From contig WGDO01000012.1 of the NCBI GenBank assembly GCA_015493225.1, forward strand, positions 1 through 52,897: DNA of 52,897 nt, given 5' to 3'. Origin of the DNA: Patescibacteria group bacterium. GTDB lineage: Bacteria; Patescibacteriota; Minisyncoccia; Moranbacterales; DUUL01. Position numbers and translations under genes: made by a program. This document shows, one piece after another, positions 26,721 to 34,770 of the stretch. Every line of letters starts with the position of its first letter. Within the stretch, counting starts at the first letter, position 1. The notes under the pieces were generated by a model. The model saw only the letters and a list, made by a program, of their open reading frames with translations. It had not been told where the DNA came from and did no database searches.

Positions 26721-27086
26721 ATGATACAAGCATTAACAAAATTAAAAGTAGCCGATAACTCTGGAGCAAAAATAATCCAATGTTTTAAGGTATTGGGTGG
26801 AAGTCGTCGTCGTTATGCTGCAGTGGGTGATATTATTGTTGCTTCTGTGAAAGAAAGTGAGCCACGAAGTGCTGTTAAAAAGAAAGAGGTGGTTAAAGCT
26901 GTGGTAGTTAGACAAACTAAAACATTGAAAAGAAAAAATGGAATATCTATTCGTTTTGATGAAAATGCTGCTGTTATTTTGGATGGAACAGAGCCGAAAG
27001 GAACTAGAATTTTTGGACCTATTGCCAGAGAGGTGCGAGAAGCTGGATATACTAAAATTATTTCCCTAGCGGAAGAAGTCTATTAA
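26721..27086 (+). CDS. rplN: 50S ribosomal protein L14
   Basis: A 121-residue uL14: [39 protein letters not shown] and [19 protein letters not shown]. Standard length. It opens the spc part of the cluster. Confidence 0.97.
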   Translation: MIQALTKLKVADNSGAKIIQCFKVLGGSRRRYAAVGDIIVASVKESEPRSAVKKKEVVKAVVVRQTKTLKRKNGISIRFDENAAVILDGTEPKGTRIFGPIAREVREAGYTKIISLAEEVY

Positions 27087-27134
27087 GATTTTAGGAATTT
27101 AAGAATTTAAGAATTTAGTCTGTTAATTAAACAT
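27087..27134. repeat. GAATTTAA-type simple repeat between rplN and rplX
   Basis: Short tandem units (AGGAATTTA, AGAATTTA, AGAATTTA) fill the spacer. The same motif recurs at 27441-27499 and 28652-28740. Confidence 0.55.
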
Positions 27135-27440
27135 ATGAGAATCAAAAAAGGAGACAATGTAAGAATTTTAAGCGGTAAAGATCGTGGTAAAACTGGGAAA
27201 GTCATTAAGGTTTATCCGGGGAGAGAAAGATTAATAGTGGAAAATATTAATCTAGTGAAGAAACATAAAAAATCACGACAGAGTAATGAACAAAGCGAGA
27301 GAATGACCATTGCTGCACCAATTCATGTTTCAACAGTTATGTTGATTTGTCCAAAATGTTCCAAGCCAACTAGATTGGGAGTCAAGGAAATTGATGGAAA
27401 GAAAGTGAGAATTTGTAAAAAATGTCAAGCGGAGATTTAA
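27135..27440 (+). CDS. rplX: 50S ribosomal protein L24
   Basis: A 101-residue uL24: KKGDNVRILSGKDRGKTGKV (KOW motif), then VENINLVKKHKKSRQ and a C-terminal zinc-ribbon-like pair of CPKC and CKKC. An early assembly protein of the large subunit. Confidence 0.95.
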   Translation: MRIKKGDNVRILSGKDRGKTGKVIKVYPGRERLIVENINLVKKHKKSRQSNEQSERMTIAAPIHVSTVMLICPKCSKPTRLGVKEIDGKKVRICKKCQAEI

Positions 27441-27499
27441 GAAGTTGAAAAATCAGGAATTTAAGAATATAAAAATTTAGAAATTTAAGAATTTAAGAT
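27441..27499. repeat. GAATTTAA-type simple repeat between rplX and rplE
   Basis: Imperfect units of AGGAATTTA, AGAATATAA, AGAAATTTA and AGAATTTA fill the spacer up to the rplE start. Confidence 0.5.
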
Positions 27500-28042
27500 A
27501 TGAATAGTTTACAGCAAAAATTTATTAAAGAAGTTCAACCAGCCCTAATGAAAGAATTTGGCTATGACAATATTATGGAAGCGCCATTAATTAATAGTGT
27601 GTCTATCAACATGGGTTTATCCCAGGGTATTGGTAATAAAGAATTTATTAAAGATGTTCAAAATGATTTGCGATTGATTGCTGGGCAAAGTTTAGTTATT
27701 ACTAAAGCTAAAAAGTCTATTGCTGGATTTAAAACCAGAGCTGGACAGGAAATTGGAATGAAAGTAACTCTTCGGGGAGGTAAGATGTGGGATTTTGTAT
27801 ATAGATTGATAGGAGCTTCTCTACCTAGGATTAAGGATTTTCAGGGATTAGAAGTTAAGTCTTTCGACAAAAATGGTAATTTTAGTATAGGGATTAAAGA
27901 ACATTTGATTTTTCCAGAGATTTCCACTGATGATCTGAGAACAACATTTGGTTTTCAGATTAACATCAATACCGATGTTAAAAGTCGAGAAGAGGGAATA
28001 CAAATGTTGAGACTATTAGGTTTTCCAATTAAAAAAGATTAA
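27500..28042 (+). CDS. rplE: 50S ribosomal protein L5
   Basis: A 180-residue uL5: MKEFGYDNIMEAPLI, ITKAKKSIAGFKTRAGQEIG and VTLRGGKMWDFVYRL, then IKEHLIFPEI near the end. It binds 5S rRNA and contacts P-site tRNA. Normal length. Confidence 0.96.
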   Translation: MNSLQQKFIKEVQPALMKEFGYDNIMEAPLINSVSINMGLSQGIGNKEFIKDVQNDLRLIAGQSLVITKAKKSIAGFKTRAGQEIGMKVTLRGGKMWDFVYRLIGASLPRIKDFQGLEVKSFDKNGNFSIGIKEHLIFPEISTDDLRTTFGFQININTDVKSREEGIQMLRLLGFPIKKD

Positions 28043-28053
28043 TTAAAAATTCA

Positions 28054-28446
28054 ATGAATATCGATCAAATTGCAGACATGTTAACAAGAATTAGGAATGC
28101 TCAACTGGCTAGAAAAAGCGAAGTTGTTATGCCTTCTTCTAAATTTAAAATAGCTTTAGCTAAAATTTTGAGTAAAAATAAGTATATTGGAGGTGTAGCT
28201 ACTTTTTCTGATGACCACAAAGCTTATTTGAAAATTCAATTAAGATATTTAAACGGCGTACCTGCTATCAAGGGGATAAAAAAAGTGAGTAAACAGGGAC
28301 AGCGAATTTACATCAATAAAGATGAACTACCGATTATTAAAAATGGCTATGGAATGGCGATTGTTTCTACTTCCCAAGGTTTATTAACAGATCAATCCGC
28401 CAGAAAGAATGGTTTAGGTGGTGAAATTATTTGTGAAATTTGGTAA
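28054..28446 (+). CDS. rpsH: 30S ribosomal protein S8
   Basis: A 130-residue uS8: DQIADMLTRIRNAQLARK, VMPSSKFKIALAKIL, and the C-terminal GMAIVSTSQGLLTDQSARKN and GGEIICEIW. It directly follows L5; in the common bacterial order S14 lies between L5 and S8. Confidence 0.96.
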   Translation: MNIDQIADMLTRIRNAQLARKSEVVMPSSKFKIALAKILSKNKYIGGVATFSDDHKAYLKIQLRYLNGVPAIKGIKKVSKQGQRIYINKDELPIIKNGYGMAIVSTSQGLLTDQSARKNGLGGEIICEIW

Positions 28447-28465
28447 TTAATTTAGATAAAAAAAG

Positions 28466-28651
28466 ATGGCAAAAAAATCAGTAATAGCAAGAGCAGAAAA
28501 GAAACCTAAGTTTTCGACACGAAAAGTTAATCGTTGTTGGAAGTGTGGACGAAAACATGGTTATATGAGAGATTTTGGTTTGTGTCGTATTTGCTTTCGG
28601 GAATTAGCCGATCAGGGTTCAATTCCAGGAGTAAAACGGTCAAGCTGGTAA
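28466..28651 (+). CDS. rpsN: 30S ribosomal protein S14, zinc-binding type
   Basis: A 61-residue uS14 with two CxxC pairs ([20 protein letters not shown]) and ends PGVKRSSW. It lies after S8 rather than before it, reversing the common order. The protein itself looks normal. Confidence 0.95.
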   Translation: MAKKSVIARAEKKPKFSTRKVNRCWKCGRKHGYMRDFGLCRICFRELADQGSIPGVKRSSW

Positions 28652-28740
28652 TTATTAAGAAGTTCAGAATTTGGGAATTTAAGAATTTGGAGAATAAGAG
28701 GATGATTCATAAATTCATAAATTCATAAATTTATAAAATT
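28652..28740. repeat. Two kinds of simple repeat between rpsN and rplF
   Basis: AGAATTTGG/GAATTTAA-type units are followed by three copies of ATTCATAA-type units just before the rplF start. Confidence 0.5.
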
Positions 28741-29283
28741 ATGTCAAGAATTGGAAAGCAGCCTGTAGAAATTCCAGACGGAGCAACTGTTTCTATAGAA
28801 GATACTATTATAAAGATAAAAGGTTCTCAGGGAGAATTAAGCTTTGATTATGGTTATGAAGTAACTGTAGAAGTTAAAGACAAGGAAGTTATTATTGAAC
28901 AAAAGGGTAATAGTAAATTTGCTCATTCCATGTGGGGAACAACTAGGTCGCTGATTCAAAATATGATTGAGGGTGTTACCAATGGTTTTAAGAAGACCTT
29001 AGAATTACATGGAGTTGGCTATAAAATGGCTGTGCAGGGTAAAAAAATGGTTTTGAATTTAGGCTTTTCTCATCCAGTTGAGTTGGAAATACCCGAAGGA
29101 TTGAAGGCAGAAGTCGATAATGAAAAATTAATTATTTCCGGAACTGATAAACAAGCCGTCGGTCAATTTGCTGCTGAAGTTAGGGCCTTAAAGAAGGTTG
29201 AACCGTATAAAGGAAAAGGCTTTAGATATGAAGGTGAACAATTTATCAAGAAAGAAGGTAAAAAAGCCGTTGGTACGGAATAG
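28741..29283 (+). CDS. rplF: 50S ribosomal protein L6
   Basis: A 180-residue uL6: MSRIGKQPVEIPDGATV, GTTRSLIQNMIEGVTNGFKK, LHGVGYKMAVQGKKMVLN, and the C-terminal VEPYKGKGFRYEGEQF. Normal length; it lies near the sarcin-ricin loop. Confidence 0.97.
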   Translation: MSRIGKQPVEIPDGATVSIEDTIIKIKGSQGELSFDYGYEVTVEVKDKEVIIEQKGNSKFAHSMWGTTRSLIQNMIEGVTNGFKKTLELHGVGYKMAVQGKKMVLNLGFSHPVELEIPEGLKAEVDNEKLIISGTDKQAVGQFAAEVRALKKVEPYKGKGFRYEGEQFIKKEGKKAVGTE

Positions 29284-29307
29284 TTGTATAAAGTAAATAA
29301 TAAAATT

Positions 29308-29649
29308 ATGAAAAAGAGTAAAAATTTAGTAAGATTACATCGAAAGAGAAGGGTACAAATCACTGGAACAACAAAAGTCCCTCGATTAAGTGTTTTTCGA
29401 AGTTTACGAGTTATCTATGCAATTTTAATTAATGATACCACTGGACACACATTGGCTGAGGCAGACTCTCGAGAAATTAAAGGTGGAAAATATGACAAGG
29501 AAACAGCTTCTAAAGTTGGAGAATTGATTGCCAAAAAGGCCGGAGAGCAAAAAATCGCTCGAGTGGTTTTTGATAGAGGTGGTTATAAATATCATGGCAA
29601 GGCACAATCCTTGGCCGAAGGAGCTCGTAAAGGTGGTTTAAAATTTTAA
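29308..29649 (+). CDS. rplR: 50S ribosomal protein L18
   Basis: A 113-residue uL18: RLHRKRRVQITGTTKVPRLS, VFRSLRVIYAILINDTTGHT and YHGKAQSLAEGARKGGLKF. The ATG at 29308 is chosen over an in-frame TTG at 29284, which directly abuts the rplF stop and would add eight uncharacteristic residues. It binds 5S rRNA. Confidence 0.95.
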   Translation: MKKSKNLVRLHRKRRVQITGTTKVPRLSVFRSLRVIYAILINDTTGHTLAEADSREIKGGKYDKETASKVGELIAKKAGEQKIARVVFDRGGYKYHGKAQSLAEGARKGGLKF

Positions 29650-29673
29650 TAAATTATTCTTATTTAATATACT

Positions 29674-30294
29674 ATGGAAAAAGGAAAAGGCAACAATTTC
29701 AAAAAGAGGAGATTTCAAAAAAGAGAGAAGCCGGAATTCGATCAAAAAATGATTGACTTGGCCAGAGTAACTCGTGTAGTTAAAGGTGGACGAAGATTTT
29801 CTTTTCGAGCCTCAGTAGTTATTGGAAACCGTAAAGGAAAAGTTGGTTTTGGAGTAGCTAAAGGAAATGATGTTTCCATCGCCATTGGCAAGGCAGTAGT
29901 TGAGGCTAAAAAACATATGATAACCGTTAAGCGAACCAATACCACCATTGCCTTTGATATTAAAGAAAAATATGGAGCAGCTAGAGTAATGTTACGACCA
30001 GCCAAGGAAGGACGAGGAGTGGTAGCTGGTGGAGCGATGCGGGCGGTAATTGAATTAGCTGGAATAAAAGATGTTGTTGCTAAGTCATTGGGAACTTCCA
30101 ATAAATTAAATGTAGCCAAAGCAACTATCAAAGCTTTGTCTAGGTTGAATCAAGAAATGGTCGTGGAAAAAGTTGAGAAGAAAGATAAGAAAGAAAAGAA
30201 AGAGTCAGGAGATAAAAAAACAACCTCAGCTGAAAGTGAAAAATCGGCCAAGACCACTGAAGACAAAAAAGAGAAAAAAGATAAGAAAAAATAA
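29674..30294 (+). CDS. rpsE: 30S ribosomal protein S5 with charged tail
   Basis: A 206-residue uS5: VTRVVKGGRRFSFRASVVIG, GNRKGKVGFGVAKGNDV, and AKEGRGVVAGGAMRAVIELA. About 40 Lys/Glu residues extend the C-terminus beyond the usual length. It would be followed by rpmD (L30) in many bacteria; here rplO comes next. Confidence 0.96.
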   Translation: MEKGKGNNFKKRRFQKREKPEFDQKMIDLARVTRVVKGGRRFSFRASVVIGNRKGKVGFGVAKGNDVSIAIGKAVVEAKKHMITVKRTNTTIAFDIKEKYGAARVMLRPAKEGRGVVAGGAMRAVIELAGIKDVVAKSLGTSNKLNVAKATIKALSRLNQEMVVEKVEKKDKKEKKESGDKKTTSAESEKSAKTTEDKKEKKDKKK

Positions 30295-30321
30295 TATTTA
30301 AGTTATTTAAGTTCAGGAGTT

Positions 30322-30747
30322 ATGCAAATCAATACATTGAAAGCGAGAAAATTAAAGACTAAAAAAAGAGTTGGTCGGGGAGGAACCAATGGCACTTATT
30401 CTGGTAAAGGAATGAAGGGTCAAAAATCTCGTAGTGGTTATTCTCGACGGTCTACCTGGGAAGGTGGACGAACTACTTTAATCGCCGCTACCAAAAAGAA
30501 TAAGGGATTTAAATCTCGTAATGCTAAAAATCAGGTAGTTAGTTTAGATATGTTGGAAAAGAAGTTTAAAGATGGAGACACAGTGGATTTAACTTCCTTG
30601 ATTGAAACTAAGATTATCAAAAAAGTTTCTGCTCCGGTAAAAATTCTTAGTGTGGGAAAATTGACTAAAAAATTAACAGTTAAAGATGTTTTAGTTTCCG
30701 CAACTGCCAAGGAAAAAATCACCAAAGCCGGCGGAGAAGTGAAATAA
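30322..30747 (+). CDS. rplO: 50S ribosomal protein L15
   Basis: A 141-residue uL15: KKRVGRGGTNGTYSGKGMKG, GYSRRSTWEGGRTTLIAATK and a C-terminal KITKAGGEVK. It is the last gene of the cluster before a terminator. secY, its usual next gene, is about 6 kb downstream. Confidence 0.95.
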   Translation: MQINTLKARKLKTKKRVGRGGTNGTYSGKGMKGQKSRSGYSRRSTWEGGRTTLIAATKKNKGFKSRNAKNQVVSLDMLEKKFKDGDTVDLTSLIETKIIKKVSAPVKILSVGKLTKKLTVKDVLVSATAKEKITKAGGEVK

Positions 30748-30807
30748 TAAAAAACTATTTTTAGGGCAAGAAACCACTTTCAACAAAATAAAATCATCAA
30801 ACCAAAC

Positions 30808-30832
30808 AAAAACGGGCGTAGCCCGTTTTTTC
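30808..30832 (+). terminator. Terminator of the ribosomal cluster
   Basis: AAAAACGGGC / GCCCGTTTTT around GTA with a T tract, 60 nt after rplO. Confidence 0.8.
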
Positions 30833-30854
30833 TTTGATAAAAGTAAAGTTTCAA

Positions 30855-30883
30855 TGGACAATTGGCTAAAAATACGATAAAAT
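30855..30883 (+). promoter_or_regulatory. Promoter of surface-protein cassette 1
   Basis: TGGACA, 17-bp spacer ending AATACGA, TAAAAT. The same layout precedes cassettes 2-4. Confidence 0.6.
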
Positions 30884-30915
30884 AAGGTAAAGTAAAAATT
30901 AATTTAAATAAGTTT

Positions 30916-31656
30916 ATGATAAAAAAATTAATTATTGGAACCGTTATTTTAATAGCTCTTATTGGAGGGGTTGTTTTGTGGAATCAGAAAAACAATAAAC
31001 AAAATACTAATCGGGCGGAACAACACATTACTAAACAAAATAAAAAAGAAAAAGCCCAAGAGAAAATTGTCAAAGCTTTGAAAGGTGATTTTTCTGACGA
31101 CAAAAAATACAAAGCTCCTAAAAAAAGAAAAGTTGTTAGGGTAGAAGATATTAAAAATATAATGGAATTAGTTGATGGTGAATATAAGTTTAATAAGGTA
31201 GATACCTCAAATTGGAAAACTTATCGTAATGAAGACATTGGTATTGAAATGAAGATTCCAAGTGATTGGATGTGTATAGAAGATAAAGTAACAAAATTAA
31301 TAGCTGTAGATAAAAAATATTCCAGAGTATGCTTGGCCAAAAATGCTTTGAAAAATAAAAATATATATAAGGCTATAAATAAGAATGACGCCTTTTTTAT
31401 GTATGTCGATAAAGATCCTGTGTTAGATTTTAATGTAAAATGGGATATATTGGATTATATAGATTCAGATAAAGATAATAAATTGTATATTGCTAATATT
31501 GATAATGCAAAAGAGTTATTGTCCATCAACAAGAAACATATTATTATTAAAGCCGATATTAAAGGTGAAGAATTTACATTTAGACTTGATAGAAAGAGCA
31601 ACAAATCAAAACAAATATTTGATGGTATTATGCAAACTTTAAAATTCATAAATTAA
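30916..31656 (+). CDS. Membrane-anchored protein, cassette 1
   Basis: A 246-residue protein. The N-terminal anchor (IIGTVILIALIGGVVLW) is followed by a Lys/Gln/Asn-rich linker and a domain starting NWKTYRNEDIGIEMKIPSDW, similar to PsbP-like or related small extracellular domains. Cassettes 3 and 4 share the anchor and the NWKTYRN motif. No lipobox is seen. It is probably exported but held in the membrane. Function unknown. Confidence 0.65.
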   Translation: MIKKLIIGTVILIALIGGVVLWNQKNNKQNTNRAEQHITKQNKKEKAQEKIVKALKGDFSDDKKYKAPKKRKVVRVEDIKNIMELVDGEYKFNKVDTSNWKTYRNEDIGIEMKIPSDWMCIEDKVTKLIAVDKKYSRVCLAKNALKNKNIYKAINKNDAFFMYVDKDPVLDFNVKWDILDYIDSDKDNKLYIANIDNAKELLSINKKHIIIKADIKGEEFTFRLDRKSNKSKQIFDGIMQTLKFIN

Positions 31657-31669
31657 TCTGATTTTATGT

Positions 31670-31694
31670 AAAGAGTCTAAAACAAGGACTCTTT
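31670..31694 (+). terminator. Hairpin after cassette 1
   Basis: AAAGAGTC/GACTCTTT with a 9-nt loop and a short T run inside the stem; a plausible terminator. Confidence 0.5.
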
Positions 31695-31869
31695 CATAGG
31701 CTTGGATAATATTCCTTGTTTAATATAGGACATTGACAATTAAATAATAAACACAAAATAGGAGGTGCTATCGACTTGAGATAAAAATTTGGTAGAGGAA
31801 GAATAAAAGGCAAAGCAAAAATAACAGTTAAAATTTTGGAATTTTATTGAAAAGATTGCAGAATTTTGA

Positions 31870-31898
31870 TTGACAGTCAGTAGAAAATGCGACAGAAT
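31870..31898 (+). promoter_or_regulatory. Promoter of cassette 2
   Basis: TTGACA, 17-bp spacer ending AATGCGA, CAGAAT. It aligns with the other three cassette promoters and overlaps an in-frame ATG at 31887, which therefore cannot be the start. Confidence 0.55.
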
Positions 31899-31952
31899 AA
31901 GGGAAAAATAAAAGTAATAGAAGATAGTTTAAATAAATTTAAGTTTAAGGTT

Positions 31953-32600
31953 ATGACAAAGCGAAAAAGTAGAACACTAATAGTTTTAGGCATGATATTA
32001 ACAATAATCATTTTGATTGGTGGTTTTTTTGTGTATACAAAAGATATTAGGTATAGACTGGCTGATGTGAGATTCTGTAAAAACAAAATGTCATTTTGGA
32101 ATCAATCTAAACAATTAAAAAAAAGATGTTATACTGACAGTTATAGCTATAAAATATATCACAATATTTCTGTGTATAAAATGAAGAATATTAATGAAGA
32201 GAGTAATGCTATGAAAATTTTTTTTGCTCATGGCGAGAACAGTTTTAAAGAGGCTGAGAAAGCGTCTCGGGAATTTAAGATGGTTTTTCGTAAAAACTTC
32301 AATGATAATATTGTTGATGAAAAATTTGTGTATAGTTTTGATAAATATAAAGTATTTGGTTTCGTGAATAGAAAATTGGGAGATACTAATGTTAAAATTT
32401 CTTCGACAAGAGGTGATGCTGTATACTTAGTTATTTATTCAGGAGAGACAAATAATCCAGTTGTTGGTTACAGGATAGGAATTGCTTTGAGTAATCCAAA
32501 TAAATATACGGAATGGAACAAAAGTCCTTACAAAAAAGTTTCTCAAAAAGACATAAAAAATATCATCAAATTAGTATTTGAAAATGATAAGTTAAAATAA
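31953..32600 (+). CDS. Membrane-anchored protein, cassette 2
   Basis: A 215-residue protein with an N-terminal anchor (LIVLGMILTIIILIGGFFVY) and a downstream domain containing two cysteines (FCKNKMSF, KKRCYTDSY). The start at 31953 is chosen over the in-frame ATG at 31887, because the latter lies inside the promoter and because 31953 fits the position and leader of the other cassettes. It lacks the NWKTYRN motif, so it shares the promoter type and anchor rather than the whole domain. Function unknown. Confidence 0.6.
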   Translation: MTKRKSRTLIVLGMILTIIILIGGFFVYTKDIRYRLADVRFCKNKMSFWNQSKQLKKRCYTDSYSYKIYHNISVYKMKNINEESNAMKIFFAHGENSFKEAEKASREFKMVFRKNFNDNIVDEKFVYSFDKYKVFGFVNRKLGDTNVKISSTRGDAVYLVIYSGETNNPVVGYRIGIALSNPNKYTEWNKSPYKKVSQKDIKNIIKLVFENDKLK

Positions 32601-32691
32601 TTTTGCTCATCATTTTATTAATCACAATGAGCTGGTGGAAAGGAAAATAAATTTAAATTTAAAAACTAATCAAAGCACCAAAGGTAAACCA

Positions 32692-32717
32692 TTATGATAT
32701 TATTGATAATATCATAA
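32692..32717. repeat. Perfect 11-bp inverted repeat
   Basis: TTATGATATTA / TAATATCATAA with a TTGA loop, in the spacer between cassettes 2 and 3. It may bind a regulator or stabilise an mRNA end. Confidence 0.55.
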
Positions 32718-32800
32718 TAAGTAAGATAAAAGTTGTGATCAAAATCCTGTTTTTAAAAATGTTTGAAGACGAAATTTTGATTGAAGGAAAATAATTTTTA

Positions 32801-32829
32801 TTGACAAATAGCAAAAAACACGATAAGCT
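32801..32829 (+). promoter_or_regulatory. Promoter of cassette 3
   Basis: TTGACA, 17-bp spacer (AATAGCAAAAAACACGA), TAAGCT. Nearly identical to the cassette 4 promoter except in the -10 box. Confidence 0.55.
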
Positions 32830-32861
32830 AAAGGAAATTAAAAATTAATTTGAATAAGATT

Positions 32862-33587
32862 ATGAGGAAAGGAAATTTTATAATTTTAGGAATAATTTTG
32901 ATAAGCATAGTTTTAATCGGGAGTGTATTTTGGTATGCAAATAATAAACAATCAGAAATAACAATGCATAGTAATAAACAAGAAATGATTAACCAAAATA
33001 ATGAAACATTAATCAAAGTTTTTAAGGACGATGACAATGAAATAAATTCTGAAAAAATTAATACTTCAAATTGGAAGACTTATAGAAATAATTATTATGG
33101 TTATCAAGTAAGTTATCCAGGAGATTGGGAGATTTATATAAATGACCAGAGAGAGCAAGGGACTAAATCTGTCGATGCAATAATGTTATATATTACAAAA
33201 AATTGTGATTTGCAACAGCTTAAGCGAGATAAGACAACATGTGCTAATGAGATAATAATAAGTACGCATAAACCGACGGTTATGCCATGTGCTCCATTTG
33301 AAAATAAAACTCAAAATGGTAAATTACCAGTTACTATTTCAGAGGCTTTTCATAATATTTTTTCTCTTAATAAAAATGAAAATAGAAAATCATTGCAATA
33401 TAATAAGGAGTCAGCATGTTTTATTTATGATAGTATTCCGCAGTGTAGCTATAGTTTTATAAGTGATCCCATTTATTTCAATGAAGAAAGTTGCTATCTT
33501 ATAGACATAAAAGATTCCACTGGAGATAGAAAATATCTCAAAACAGAAAAAGCAATTCTTGAAACATTCCGATTCATTAGAAAATAG
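32862..33587 (+). CDS. Membrane-anchored protein, cassette 3
   Basis: A 241-residue protein from the ATG at 32862, which matches the leader position of the other cassettes; an upstream in-frame TTG at 32850 is less likely. The anchor (IILGIILISIVLIGSVFWY) is followed by a polar linker and NWKTYRNNYYGYQVSYPGDW, the motif of cassettes 1 and 4. Several cysteines follow (for example KNCDLQQ, TTCAN, MPCAP, ACFIYDS and QCSYSF), so disulfides are possible outside the cell. Function unknown. Confidence 0.65.
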   Translation: MRKGNFIILGIILISIVLIGSVFWYANNKQSEITMHSNKQEMINQNNETLIKVFKDDDNEINSEKINTSNWKTYRNNYYGYQVSYPGDWEIYINDQREQGTKSVDAIMLYITKNCDLQQLKRDKTTCANEIIISTHKPTVMPCAPFENKTQNGKLPVTISEAFHNIFSLNKNENRKSLQYNKESACFIYDSIPQCSYSFISDPIYFNEESCYLIDIKDSTGDRKYLKTEKAILETFRFIRK

Positions 33588-33657
33588 TATTTTTCAAAAA
33601 GAGATTTTCATGAACCGAAAATCTTTTGAAAGAAGAATAATATTTCTTCAAAGTTAA

Positions 33658-33831
33658 ATGTACTTTAAAAATAAAAGAAGATTTAAAAAGTTTAAAAAAA
33701 TCTCTCCAAAAAAATGTTTAAAGAGTCTTAATGAATCTCTTCAAGGAAAAAATATGACAGGTAGCTTACAAATTACAGCAGGTTCTATCCGTGAATATAT
33801 GAATAAATGGATCAATAATGATAAAAAATAG
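33658..33831 (+). CDS. Small hypothetical protein
   Basis: A possible 57-residue gene with a very basic start (MYFKNKRRFKKFKK) and a second half reading LQITAGSIREYMNKWIN. No promoter or Shine-Dalgarno is clear, but a strong terminator follows 24 nt later. It may be real or the remains of a longer gene. Confidence 0.3.
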   Translation: MYFKNKRRFKKFKKISPKKCLKSLNESLQGKNMTGSLQITAGSIREYMNKWINNDKK

Positions 33832-33854
33832 ATAGTCAACCTCACTAACAAACC

Positions 33855-33892
33855 ACAAACAAAAACCGGGATTAAAACCCCGGTTTTTGTTT
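33855..33892 (+). terminator. Terminator before cassette 4
   Basis: A long stem built on AAAAACCGGG and CCCGGTTTTT with flanking A/T pairs, followed by further T residues. Confidence 0.75.
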
Positions 33893-33914
33893 AGTTATTA
33901 TGACATAATTTTTA

Positions 33915-33943
33915 TTGACAAATAGCAAAAAATACGATAAAAT
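33915..33943 (+). promoter_or_regulatory. Promoter of cassette 4
   Basis: TTGACA, 17-bp spacer (AATAGCAAAAAATACGA), TAAAAT: the best match of the four cassette promoters. Confidence 0.65.
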
Positions 33944-33975
33944 AGAGTAAAGTAAAAATTAATCCTAATAAGCTT

Positions 33976-34620
33976 ATGAAGAAAAATTTAATCATTGGAA
34001 TCATTGTTTTAATAGTTCTTGTTGGGGGAGTTGTTTTGTGGGGTCAGAAAAACAATCAGCAGGGTACCAATCAGCCAAAACAACAAACAAAAAAAGAAGT
34101 TGTTAAGCAAGGTCAAGAACAAAAAATAGCAAAAGAATTTATTAATTCATTTCCAAAAACAACTTTAGAAGAACTTGATTTTAAAAAATTAGATATGTCT
34201 AATTGGAAAACATATAGAAATGAGGAATTTGGATTTGAGGTAAAATATCCGCAGAACTGGACTTACGGAGAATTAAAGTGTGATGCAAAAAAATGTGGTT
34301 TTCCGAATAACGTTGTTGAAGGAGTTGTATTTAATGCTCCAGGTGATACACCAGGTGGTGGAACGTGGGCGGTGAGTTTTTTGGATAATGATTTGGATGT
34401 TATTGAAAAAGATATTGATAATAATGGTTCGCAATTTAATGATAGGGTAGAAAAAAGAAATAGTATTACATTTCAAAACAGAAGTTGCATGTTAGTTGGT
34501 ATAGCAAGTGCTCAAAATAAATGGATGTCAAGAAATATTTTTTGTCCCTACAAGGGAAAGATATTTAAAATTTATTTAGATGGAAGAGGATATTTCCAAG
34601 GATTTAAATTCATTAAGTAA
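33976..34620 (+). CDS. Membrane-anchored protein, cassette 4
   Basis: A 214-residue protein closely related to cassette 1 at the anchor (IIGIIVLIVLVGGVVLWGQK) and linker, then NWKTYRNEEFGFEVKYPQNW. Three or four cysteines follow (ELKCDAKKCGF, RSCMLV, IFCPYKG). Leader and promoter match those of cassettes 1 and 3. Probably a surface-exposed, membrane-held protein of unknown function. Confidence 0.65.
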   Translation: MKKNLIIGIIVLIVLVGGVVLWGQKNNQQGTNQPKQQTKKEVVKQGQEQKIAKEFINSFPKTTLEELDFKKLDMSNWKTYRNEEFGFEVKYPQNWTYGELKCDAKKCGFPNNVVEGVVFNAPGDTPGGGTWAVSFLDNDLDVIEKDIDNNGSQFNDRVEKRNSITFQNRSCMLVGIASAQNKWMSRNIFCPYKGKIFKIYLDGRGYFQGFKFIK

Positions 34621-34622
34621 TT

Positions 34623-34656
34623 ACACTTCCAGCAGATATTTTATCTGTTGGAGTGT
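34623..34656 (+). terminator. Hairpin after cassette 4
   Basis: ACACTTCCAGCAGAT can pair with ATCTGTTGGAGTGT with one or two wobble or mismatched positions. Only a weak T run follows. Confidence 0.5.
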
Positions 34657-34770
34657 GGTTATTTAAATGGTAAATAATCAACGTTCTTTAAAATTAAACA
34701 ATAAGGAGTGCAAATAGAAGAAGAAAGCAACGGATGATTGTATAATTGTTAATTTAACTGGAGGAATAAA

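Noticed and set aside
31887-32600. Start at the ATG at 31887 for cassette 2
   Set aside because: That ATG lies in the promoter spacer; 31953 fits the other cassettes.
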